Source: Spirochaetota bacterium | Lineage (GTDB): Bacteria; Spirochaetota; B62-G9; DRHN01 | Assembly: GCA_016934265.1 (NCBI GenBank) | Contig: JAFGTF010000077.1 | Span: 1-64,000, forward strand | DNA length: 64,000 nt | Direction of reading: 5' to 3' | Shown here: positions 31,759 to 40,982 of the stretch, one piece after another | Position numbering within the stretch: position 1 is the first letter of the stretch | Layout of the letters: the number at the start of each line of letters is the position of its first letter | Notes under the pieces: generated by a model | What the model saw: only the letters and a program-made list of their open reading frames with translations | Database searches by the model: none | What the model was told of the DNA's origin: nothing | Position numbers and translations under genes: made by a program

Positions 31759-32857
31759 GAGATTCAAGCCCGGCGACCTTTCGGGTTTCAAAGACAGTGC
31801 GCGAGTGCGGATGCTTTCGGAACGGATATACTCCTTTTATCCCGGGGGTGAGCACAAGATCATGGAAGTCTGCGGCACCCATACGATGGCGATCGCCCGG
31901 TACGGGCTTCGGGGGCTTCTTCCGAAAGGTCTCGTGTTGCTCTCCGGTCCCGGCTGCCCGGTGTGTGTCACGCCGGCTTCGATCATAGACGCCGCCATAG
32001 GGCTTGCGGGTACGAAAACGGTGTCCGTGCTGACGTTCGGAGACATGCTGAGCGTGCCGGGCTCGAAATCCAGCCTGGAGGTTATGCGGTCGAAGGGAGC
32101 GGACGTCAGAGTGCTCTACTCCGCATACGATATGCTTCGGATGGCGGATGAGGAGCGAAACAGGCAGTTTGTCTTCATATCCGTCGGGTTCGAGACTACG
32201 ACACCGGGAACGGCGCTCGCGGTGATGGAGGTAAAAAAACGGGGCCTTGAAAACGTGAGCTTTCTCGTCGCGAACAGGCTCGTGATACCTGCAATGGACG
32301 CACTCATGAGATTAGGGGAGGTCGGGATAGAAGGGTTTCTCTGTCCCGGACACGTGAGTGTGATCATCGGGTCCGATGCCTATAGGGCGGTCAGCAGTAC
32401 GCACGGGGTCCCTTGTACGGTCGCAGGCTTCGAACCGGTGGATATCCTTCTCGCAATCAGCGACCTGACGGAACAGATTAAAAGCGGAAGACACGAGGTT
32501 TCGAACTGTTATCCACGCGCGGTGCGTCCCGAAGGAAACGAGGCGGCGCGGCGTACTGCGGATACCGTGTTCGAGGAATGCGACGCTGAATGGCGGGGCA
32601 TAGGAACAATCCCTCTAAGCGGGCTCGTACTTCGTCCGGAATATCGTGAGTACGACGCGCTGACGCGTTTCGGAATCCGGCTTTTACAGGTCGAGGAGCC
32701 TCCGGGGTGCAGATGCGGCGACGTCCTGAAAGGGCTGATCCTTCCGCCGGAGTGCGGGCTTTTCGGTAACCGCTGCACACCCGATCGTCCCGTGGGACCG
32801 TGCATGGTTTCGTCGGAAGGATCTTGTAGTGCGTATTTCAAATACAAAGGTATTTGA
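31751..32857 (+). CDS. hypD: Hydrogenase formation protein HypD
   Basis: MEVCGTHTMAIARYGLRGLLP; GPGCPVCVTP; GFETTTPGTALA; CMVSSEGSCSAYFKY C-terminus. Confidence 0.95.
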   Translation: MGERFKPGDLSGFKDSARVRMLSERIYSFYPGGEHKIMEVCGTHTMAIARYGLRGLLPKGLVLLSGPGCPVCVTPASIIDAAIGLAGTKTVSVLTFGDMLSVPGSKSSLEVMRSKGADVRVLYSAYDMLRMADEERNRQFVFISVGFETTTPGTALAVMEVKKRGLENVSFLVANRLVIPAMDALMRLGEVGIEGFLCPGHVSVIIGSDAYRAVSSTHGVPCTVAGFEPVDILLAISDLTEQIKSGRHEVSNCYPRAVRPEGNEAARRTADTVFEECDAEWRGIGTIPLSGLVLRPEYREYDALTRFGIRLLQVEEPPGCRCGDVLKGLILPPECGLFGNRCTPDRPVGPCMVSSEGSCSAYFKYKGI

Positions 32858-32863
32858 AATACG
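32830..32863. repeat. Perfect 15-bp inverted repeat spanning the hypD stop codon
   Basis: GCGTATTTCAAATAC-AAAG-GTATTTGAAATACGC. Confidence 0.9.
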
Positions 32864-32904
32864 CACTAGTGCAGTTTGAACGCTTCGCATTCATACTGCG
32901 TAGT

Positions 32905-33187
32905 GCAAACGCCTATATATTTATCGCGATTGATATTGTACGTCAAATACGTTTTATTTGATGGAATACACAAATACGCTTGTATTTGAAATATGCACTA
33001 CAGCAAACGTCTATACATTTATCTCGCTTGATATAGTACGTCAAATGCGTTTTCTTTGATGGAATACACAAATACGCTTGTATTTGAAACAGACGGCGAT
33101 GCAGGTCTGCTGCATATGAACTGAAACAGCTTTTGTCTAACGGTTTTGATTTGATGGAAGACACGATCGTGCACAACGGGGCCCGAT
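32905..33187. repeat. Tandem repeat in hypD-hypE intergenic region, unit about 98 bp (two clear copies plus a degenerate third)
   Basis: GCAAACG...TATTTGAAA at 32905 and 33003; 7 mismatches over 87 nt; TTTGATGG at 32957, 33055 and 33150. Confidence 0.85.
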
Positions 33188-33327
33188 GCTGGTTCGTGTA
33201 AATTCATTCTTACGGTACGGGTTTAAAACGGAATCACGGATGTACGGGAAAAAGCCGGTCGTCTATCGCCTTTCGAAGGTGCGGATCGATCGGGCGGTAA
33301 ACGGAAGACGGTAGGTGAGGAGGACAG

Positions 33328-34335
33328 ATGGAAAAGAGGAGTGTGATGCTGGCCCACGGCGGGGGAGGAAGAGCCGCACGGAGTCTCGTGGAGGAGGTCA
33401 TAGCACCGATTTTCGACAACAGCGAGCTCGCACGGCTCGAAGACGCCTCACGTATCCCCGGATCGAACGGCCGGTTCGTCATGACGCAGGACAGTTACGT
33501 AGTCTCGCCTCGCTTCTTTCCCGGAGGCGATATCGGGAAGCTCGCGGTTTCGGGAACGGTGAACGACATTCTCACCACCGGCGCCGAACCTGCTGCGCTT
33601 TCCGTCGGGCTCGTATTGGAGGAGGGTTTTTCCATCGATGAACTCGAGCGTATTCTCGTATCCATGAAAAAAACCGCTGACTCGGTGCCTGTCCCTCTTA
33701 TAACCGGTGATACAAAGGTCGTTGAGCGTACGAAGTGTGACGGCATCTATATATCGACGGCGGGTGTCGGTATCGTCGAGCGCAATCGCTATCTTACGGT
33801 CGACAGGATCGAGCCCGGCGACCTGCTCGTCATAAACGGTCCGGTCGGGAATCATGAAGCGGCGATCACGGCCGCGAGGAAGGAGTATTCGCTCGGCTCC
33901 GATATACGTTCCGACTGTGCGCCCCTCTCAGGGTTGATGCGCGCCGTGCTCGAGGCGGTGCCTGAAACCAGATGCGCACGCGATCCGACGAGAGGCGGGG
34001 TGGGCGCGGTGCTGGTCGAGATTTCGCGGTCGTGCGGTCTCGGTATCGAGCTCGAGGAGGAAGCAATACCGGTAGAGGGTCCGGTTTCCAGCCTGTGCGA
34101 TCTCTTCGGCATGGACCCCCTTCTTATGGCAAACGAGGGGAAGATGATCGTCGTAATCCCAAAAAAAGGTGCCCGACGCTGTCTCGAAGCCATGAGACGG
34201 TATCCGGAGGGCGCCGCCGCCGCGGTTATCGGTGCGGTCGCTGAAGGAAAGCCGCGGGTCACAGTCCGAACCGCGTACGGGACGAGCAGGGTCGTTACGA
34301 TGCCCAAAGGGGCCCAGCTTCCGAGGATATGTTGA
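33328..34335 (+). CDS. hypE: Hydrogenase expression/formation protein HypE
   Basis: MLAHGGGGRAARSLVEEVI; TQDSYVVSPRFFPGGDIGKLAVSGTVND; DPTRGGVGAVLVEI; C-terminal PRIC. Confidence 0.95.
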   Translation: MEKRSVMLAHGGGGRAARSLVEEVIAPIFDNSELARLEDASRIPGSNGRFVMTQDSYVVSPRFFPGGDIGKLAVSGTVNDILTTGAEPAALSVGLVLEEGFSIDELERILVSMKKTADSVPVPLITGDTKVVERTKCDGIYISTAGVGIVERNRYLTVDRIEPGDLLVINGPVGNHEAAITAARKEYSLGSDIRSDCAPLSGLMRAVLEAVPETRCARDPTRGGVGAVLVEISRSCGLGIELEEEAIPVEGPVSSLCDLFGMDPLLMANEGKMIVVIPKKGARRCLEAMRRYPEGAAAAVIGAVAEGKPRVTVRTAYGTSRVVTMPKGAQLPRIC

Positions 34336-34350
34336 TAAACGGGTATAGGA

Positions 34351-34581
34351 ATTAGGGGATGGGGGGAAGATGAGGCAGGGAACTTTACAACTATATTGTC
34401 CCCGGCCCTTTTACTATTAGGTTGAAATTCGAGTTTTTAATATTTATATGACAACCTCTGTAATTATTCAAAATATAAGGATTTAGCGATAAAAACTCGA
34501 CATTGGCTCTATTAAAAAGGGACAGGAGTCCGCTTACAGGGTTTTCACAAACCCCACCCCCCCAACCCCCCAACCCCTAAT
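34351..34581. repeat. Long imperfect inverted repeat (MITE-like) between hypE and eno
   Basis: Terminal ATTAGGGGATGGGGGG (34351) vs CCCCCCAACCCCTAAT (34566), inner perfect TCGAGTTTTTA (34429) / TAAAAACTCGA (34490). Confidence 0.6.
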
Positions 34582-34610
34582 CCCTTATTTCAACAATACC
34601 TATATCTTGC

Positions 34611-35954
<1,344 letters not shown>

Positions 35955-36081
35955 TTATTGGTGCGTATTAAACGGTACGCGAAAAGGCCACGCCGTCATA
36001 TTAGTAATAATAATGAAAGCGGTAGGTTCCGATAATGGGAGAGAAGGAAAGGATACTCGGAATTACGGTCTTCAGGGAAAT

Positions 36082-37371
36082 ATGAAGAAAAAGGACTCGA
36101 AAGCGGCGCCGTATCTGTTGTTGTTCGTATCGGTTTCGATACTTGCCGCCGCTGTGTACGGGGTGACGTTTCGAAGCGAAGACCTCGAACGTACCGCTGA
36201 ACGGCTATTTACGGGAAAAACGTCGCGTTCGCAGACGTTGGTCGCTTCGTACCTTTCCGAGGCCGTGAAGTCGGCGCTTATACGGGATGCATTCCGTCTT
36301 CTGGAAAAGGAAACGCAAAAGCTCACCGAAGTCCGGGATATGATATGCCGGCTCGATACGAAACGCGATCTCTTCATAGAACGAATGGCCGAGAAAGAAG
36401 AGCGCTACGACGCCGGTATATCCTCATTCGCGCTCGAGGAGATCCTCGGCGACCTGCGCGCTTCGGGCTACCTCGAACGGTACCGGTTGAGGTTCGCCGG
36501 GGATCTCGGCCGGAGAATGGAAGCGTTTTTGACGATGTACGAGACACGGCGTACGGCTATGCTTTCCATGGAGGCGGAGCATTCAAAGAAGATCGACGAG
36601 CTGTCCGGCTATATCAGGCGTATGACGGGTACAGCGCTCCCGGTCTCTTTGTTCACAGGCGGCGAGGTGCTGGAATCGGCCCGGACACAGTATACCGAAA
36701 GGGCTGCGTTTTTCATCGGACGCGGAGAATACGGCCGCGCCAGGGACCTGCTGCAGGAGGCCGGGCTCTTGGAGCAGAAGAGCCTCCTTCTTCTTTTGCT
36801 CGGAAGCGCAAGCGAGCTTCAAAAGAGAAACGCGCATCTCGAGGAAAAAGACTGGCTTTCTGAGATAAAGATGAGCTACTTAGGCGAGGACTATCTGGAT
36901 GTGATCGCGCTTGCGGAACAAACGAAGAACGATCACTTCATGGAACCGCTCCTTTCAGAATTGACGGAGGCAGCCCGCACGAATATCGAGATCGAGCGCG
37001 AGGTGCTGCAAAAGCTCGAATTAGGGGAAGACATTACGTTGCTCTTCGAGCGTGCGGCGCGGATGGAGGAGCGTGGAGAATATGACAAGGCGTGCGACCT
37101 CTACCGGAAGCTCCTCCTCTTGGACCTTCCGCCCTTCGATACCGAGCACACAGTGACGAGGATGACCTCCTGCATTACTCAGAGCGCGATTGCAGACGAG
37201 AAACGGAAAGACAACACGGAGGCGATACGCCTTCTAAAGGAGGCGAGAGATATCGAATGGAACGGAAAGAGAAGCGAGGCCATTAAACTGTATAAGACCA
37301 TAATACTCAGCTGCCCGAACTCCGATTATATCGGCCAGGCCCTCGAGAGGCTTGAAAAACTGCTCGGCTGA
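36082..37371 (+). CDS. Membrane-anchored hypothetical protein with TPR-like C-terminus
   Basis: N-terminal TM (APYLLLFVSVSILAAAVYGVTF); helical repeats, e.g. YDKACDLYRKLLLLDL and NGKRSEAIKLYKTIILSCPNSDYIGQALERLEKLLG. Confidence 0.65.
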   Translation: MKKKDSKAAPYLLLFVSVSILAAAVYGVTFRSEDLERTAERLFTGKTSRSQTLVASYLSEAVKSALIRDAFRLLEKETQKLTEVRDMICRLDTKRDLFIERMAEKEERYDAGISSFALEEILGDLRASGYLERYRLRFAGDLGRRMEAFLTMYETRRTAMLSMEAEHSKKIDELSGYIRRMTGTALPVSLFTGGEVLESARTQYTERAAFFIGRGEYGRARDLLQEAGLLEQKSLLLLLLGSASELQKRNAHLEEKDWLSEIKMSYLGEDYLDVIALAEQTKNDHFMEPLLSELTEAARTNIEIEREVLQKLELGEDITLLFERAARMEERGEYDKACDLYRKLLLLDLPPFDTEHTVTRMTSCITQSAIADEKRKDNTEAIRLLKEARDIEWNGKRSEAIKLYKTIILSCPNSDYIGQALERLEKLLG

Positions 37372-37415
37372 GAACGGCATTTTGAAAACCGTGTCGATGC
37401 GGGCCGTTCATCGTT

Positions 37416-37895
37416 TCAGGTGCCTCCTCTTTTCAGCACGATACGCGTGAACGGCGGTTTCGTATCGTAGGATTTTCTCGATATCTCTTCGAACGGACCG
37501 GTAATCTCGGGGAAAAAGGTATCGCCCGTAAAGTCTTCCTCTACAAGACTGATATAGATCCTATCCGCCTTCTTTAGCGCTTCTTCGTATACCTTCTCGC
37601 CCCCTATTATAAAAACTTCATCCTCGTTTACTGCGGTGCGTTCGAGCGCGGCCTCGAGCGAGGGAATGACGATCGCTCCCGGCGCTCGAAATTCACTGTT
37701 CTTCGAAAGAACGATATTGATCCTATCGGATAGCGGTTTTCCTATCGATTCGTAAGTTTTTCTTCCCATTATGACCGTATGCCCTCTGGTCTTCCGCTTG
37801 AAAAAACGCATATCTTCCTGTATATGCCAGGGGATTTTACCGTTATTACCTATTACCCTGTTTTTCGACATCGCCGCAATGATAGATACGATCAT
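37416..37895 (-). CDS. folA: Dihydrofolate reductase
   Basis: IVSIIAAMSKNRVIGNNGKIPWHIQEDMRFFKRKTRGHTVIMGRKTYESIGKPL; FIIGGEKVYEEAL. Confidence 0.95.
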   Translation of the reverse strand: MIVSIIAAMSKNRVIGNNGKIPWHIQEDMRFFKRKTRGHTVIMGRKTYESIGKPLSDRINIVLSKNSEFRAPGAIVIPSLEAALERTAVNEDEVFIIGGEKVYEEALKKADRIYISLVEEDFTGDTFFPEITGPFEEISRKSYDTKPPFTRIVLKRGGT

Positions 37896-38075
37896 CCCGC
37901 TTTCCCTCCGCTTCAGCTATCGGTATCCCTCTCGCGGTATATGTACCGAGTCATATCTACCCCTATGCCGGGGTATCCCGACGGCTCTATCATCGCGTAG
38001 ACAGGCTACCGAAAAATGACCGAAAAAGCCGTTTCGAAAAAAATAATCGTATCGTCAGCATACGGCCGTACCCTT

Positions 38076-38096
38076 CAAGCCCGGAGCTTGTTTTTC
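38076..38096 (+). terminator. Short candidate terminator 5' of the CDF gene
   Basis: CAAGC-CCGGA-GCTTG-TTTTT. Confidence 0.4.
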
Positions 38097-38151
38097 GCAC
38101 CGCTTCCATTATATAGTACTACCACATCCAAAAAGATCCAAGTATGTTACT

Positions 38152-39015
38152 ATGTATATGAAGCGGACCGTAAAGATCACCGTTGTGGGTATGGCGCTCA
38201 ATGCCGTACTGTTTGCGATCAAGCTCTCGGGCGGGATAAAATCGGGAAGTCTCGCGCTTTTCTCCGATTCTTTCAATTCCCTCACCGACATCGTTGCATC
38301 GGTCGCGATCTTCGTTGCGGTGAGGATCGGAACGAAAAGCGCCGACGCGGACCACCCGTTCGGGCACCACAGGGCGGAGCCGATTGCCGGGCTTATCGTG
38401 GCCGTGCTCGCGGCGATACTCGGATTCGAGGTTTTGAGAAGTGCGTTCGAAAGCTTCTTCACACCGAGAGAGCTGAAGATAGACCTGCTCGTTTTCGTGA
38501 TCGTCGGGGCAAGCGTTTTACTGAAAGTATTTCTCACGATCCTTTTCAGAAGAGAGGCGGGGATCAGCAAGAGTCCCGCCCTTCTTGCGTCCTCGATAGA
38601 CCACCGGAACGATATTCTCGTGTCGGGCTCGGTACTCGTCGGAAGCATTTTCATGAGACTCGGGTATCCGGTCTTCGATACGGTGATCGCGTTTCTTATC
38701 GGCGGCTTTATCGTATACTCGGGTTTCAGGATAGGCGTCGAGAACGTGGACTTTTTAATGGGGAAAATCCCGCCGCCTGCGATCGTGGACCGTTGTAAGA
38801 CGCTAGCCCTCGGCGTAGACGGCGTCTTGGCCCTGAACGAGGTCAAGGCTCACTATCTCGGCAATTTCATCCAGATAGAGATCCATATTGAAGTGGATCA
38901 AAACCAGACAACGGCCCGGTCTCACGATATTGCCGCGCGGGTGAAGGAGATGCTCGAAGGAGTACCGGCGGTCGATTACGCCTTCGTGCATGTGGACCCG
39001 ATACGGCTGTCATAA
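38152..39015 (+). CDS. Cation diffusion facilitator (CDF) family transporter
   Basis: SLALFSDSFNSLTDIVASVAIFVAVRIGTKSADADHPFGHHRAEPIAGLIVAVLA. Confidence 0.95.
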   Translation: MYMKRTVKITVVGMALNAVLFAIKLSGGIKSGSLALFSDSFNSLTDIVASVAIFVAVRIGTKSADADHPFGHHRAEPIAGLIVAVLAAILGFEVLRSAFESFFTPRELKIDLLVFVIVGASVLLKVFLTILFRREAGISKSPALLASSIDHRNDILVSGSVLVGSIFMRLGYPVFDTVIAFLIGGFIVYSGFRIGVENVDFLMGKIPPPAIVDRCKTLALGVDGVLALNEVKAHYLGNFIQIEIHIEVDQNQTTARSHDIAARVKEMLEGVPAVDYAFVHVDPIRLS

Positions 39016-39064
39016 ACCGGTATTCAAGACTCCCGCGCCGCCTCCGAAAACCGGAACGCCTTGG

Positions 39065-39126
39065 GCGATCGTAATCGCTTCAGCGATCGTAATCGCTTCA
39101 GCGATCGTAATCGCTTCAGCGATCGT
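39065..39126. repeat. 18-bp tandem repeat, three full copies plus partial
   Basis: GCGATCGTAATCGCTTCA at 39065, 39083, 39101, partial at 39119; each contains palindrome AGCGAT-CGTA-ATCGCT or close variant. Confidence 0.95.
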
Positions 39127-40729
39127 TTTCCATGGACCGGGAAAAGAGCTTGAATACGAGTGAAAGAAGCACGCCGAGAAGAAAAAAGTACCATATCCAG
39201 AGCGGGAGCCCGAAGAGGGTCACAGGAGTCCTCCCCCACGCCCAGAAATCGTTGCCGAGCAAAAACAGTACGATAAAGACGGGTGCCCAGCATAGCGCCT
39301 TTCTTCTCACCGGGAACACGATGCCGCTGTTATCCCTCCCCGAATCCGACAGGATGCTCACCCCTATAAAGACCGCACCGGCGGCCCCGAGTATCGGTAT
39401 GATGGGATGTATGCCGGGTGTTTTGATCGTATTGAGATAGTAGAGTATCACCATCGCCTCGCCCGCAAAAATGCTTGCGGTCGCGCCGTAACGGTTCGCT
39501 TTTTTCCAGTAGAGCCCGCCCAAGACCGTCGGGGCAAGTACTGCAAGACCGTTGAAGGTGGTCTTGTTGATAAAATCGAGGATTGTCCCGGGGGGCCGGA
39601 TCGCGATGGAAAACCCTAAAAGCCCGAGAATGATAATAGTGAGCTTTTCGGTGAGTATGCGTTTCTTTTTTCTCTCGAAGAAGTCCGAGGTGATCATGGA
39701 GGTGAGCGTCAAAAGCTGGGAATCCATTGTCGACATGAGTGCCGCAATACTCCCCGTGAGAAGAAGGGTGCTCAAGATGCCACCCGCGTACCTGGAAAGC
39801 AGAAGAGGGAATATCGTATCCGAGGCTCCGGCATCGAGCCCGGGAAAGCTTCCCCTGCCGAGTACGCCTATCGATACGGTGAGGAAGAAGAGAAAGGTGG
39901 TGATGATCGGGTACAAAACCATCGTCGTGTTCAGCGCGGCTTGGTCTTTTGCAATCATGAACCGCTGGAAGAGCTGCGGAAACATCGGATCGGCGAAGAA
40001 CCAGAGCAGCATGTACCCGGCCCACATTCCCGGCACCATCGGTCCGTTGATCCCGGGCCGTGCGAAGGCCTCCGGGAAAGAATTCATTATTTTGAGATGC
40101 GACGCGGCAAACCCTCCACTGCCCCGGACTATGATGATAAAGCTTGCCGTGGTGAAGGCAACCATCATTAGCCCCTGTATGAGGTCCGTCCATACGATCG
40201 ATCGCAGCCCTCCGAGACTCACGTAGGCGACAATGAACAGGGTGACGAGCGCCGCACCGGCGAGATAGGGCAGGCCGAAAAGCGATTCCAGCGACGTTCC
40301 GCTGGCGATTGCCTGTATTGCGATGTAGGGCAGGGTGAATACCACCATCACGAGAGAGAAGAGCCGTTTTAAAAAAGGCGAGTTGTACCGGTCGCCGATG
40401 AAATCGGAGGGGGTCAAGTACCCTCTCTCCTTCGAAAGCAGGAGTATCTTCTGACCGATGATGAAGAAAGAGAGGGCCATGAAGCCGGTTCCGAAACCCA
40501 TAACAGGATAGAACGAATAACCCATACGGAAACCCGCCCCCGAGAAACCGAAAATAGTGAACGCGCTGAAGTTCGTCGCAGCCATGGTAAAGAAGAGTAA
40601 TAGTTTCGATACGTTTCTACCGGCGAGGTAGAACTCGATCCTTCCCTCTTTCGCCTTTTTTCTGAAAGCGATACCGAATAGAAGCGTTGCAAACAGGTAG
40701 CACAGAATCACTGCAAGACGGGACCACAT
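39116..40729 (-). CDS. Sodium:solute symporter family protein
   Basis: About 13 TM; FYLAGRNVSKLLLFFTMAATNFSAFTIFGFSGAGF, DPMFPQLFQRFMIAKD; AGGAGG RBS before ATG at 40729. Confidence 0.88.
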   Translation of the reverse strand: MWSRLAVILCYLFATLLFGIAFRKKAKEGRIEFYLAGRNVSKLLLFFTMAATNFSAFTIFGFSGAGFRMGYSFYPVMGFGTGFMALSFFIIGQKILLLSKERGYLTPSDFIGDRYNSPFLKRLFSLVMVVFTLPYIAIQAIASGTSLESLFGLPYLAGAALVTLFIVAYVSLGGLRSIVWTDLIQGLMMVAFTTASFIIIVRGSGGFAASHLKIMNSFPEAFARPGINGPMVPGMWAGYMLLWFFADPMFPQLFQRFMIAKDQAALNTTMVLYPIITTFLFFLTVSIGVLGRGSFPGLDAGASDTIFPLLLSRYAGGILSTLLLTGSIAALMSTMDSQLLTLTSMITSDFFERKKKRILTEKLTIIILGLLGFSIAIRPPGTILDFINKTTFNGLAVLAPTVLGGLYWKKANRYGATASIFAGEAMVILYYLNTIKTPGIHPIIPILGAAGAVFIGVSILSDSGRDNSGIVFPVRRKALCWAPVFIVLFLLGNDFWAWGRTPVTLFGLPLWIWYFFLLGVLLSLVFKLFSRSMENDR

Positions 40730-40742
40730 AGTATTCCTCCTT

Positions 40743-40783
40743 AAAAAAAAAGCCACCGAGACCCGTACGAGTCTGGGTGGCTT
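40743..40783 (-). terminator. Terminator hairpin in the symporter 5' leader (candidate attenuator)
   Basis: Minus strand AGCCACCCAGAC-TCGTACGG-GTCTCGGTGGCT-TTTTTTTT, directly followed by AAGGAGGAATACTATG. Confidence 0.75.
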
Positions 40784-40812
40784 ATGCCTAGTACATAACT
40801 CGCTTTTTTACG

Positions 40813-40841
40813 ATTATATATCGGGCGGGGATTCCGGTCAA
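40813..40841 (-). promoter_or_regulatory. Putative sigma70-like promoter of the symporter gene
   Basis: Minus strand TTGACC-N17-TATAAT, about 30 nt upstream of the leader hairpin. Confidence 0.7.
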
Positions 40842-40908
40842 CCGAAATATAGACGCATATCTAAAGGACGACCGGCGTCGTGTGCCGAATCTTAATGAAC
40901 ACATTGTA

Positions 40909-40937
40909 TTGACGTGGCTGTCATAGTTGTATATTAT
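40909..40937 (+). promoter_or_regulatory. Putative promoter of the corrinoid protein gene
   Basis: TTGACG-N17-TATTAT, 46 nt upstream of the start codon; divergent from symporter promoter. Confidence 0.6.
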
Positions 40938-40982
40938 TAAACGCTGAAGGCAGTTTCTTTACTTTTTCGGGGAGGAGGAGTG

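Noticed and set aside
32943-33176. 77-aa minus-strand ORF containing CSAYFKYK as a gene
   Set aside because: It arises from the inverted repeat copies of the hypD end; no RBS seen
32905-33187. CRISPR-like array
   Set aside because: Units are about 98 bp, contiguous without unique spacers, and no cas genes are present
34391-34573. 60-aa ORF between hypE and eno
   Set aside because: Lies wholly within the long inverted repeat and its N-terminus is just the G-rich tract
37896-38151. yybP-ykoY manganese riboswitch upstream of the CDF transporter
   Set aside because: Looked for the conserved core in the leader and could not find it; only a small hairpin with T5 is present
39024-39293. 89-aa minus ORF with RSLKRL repeats
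   Set aside because: Out-of-frame reading of the 18-bp repeat overlapping the symporter 3' end
40842-40982. Cobalamin riboswitch upstream of the corrinoid protein
   Set aside because: No B12-box-like sequence or sufficient leader length
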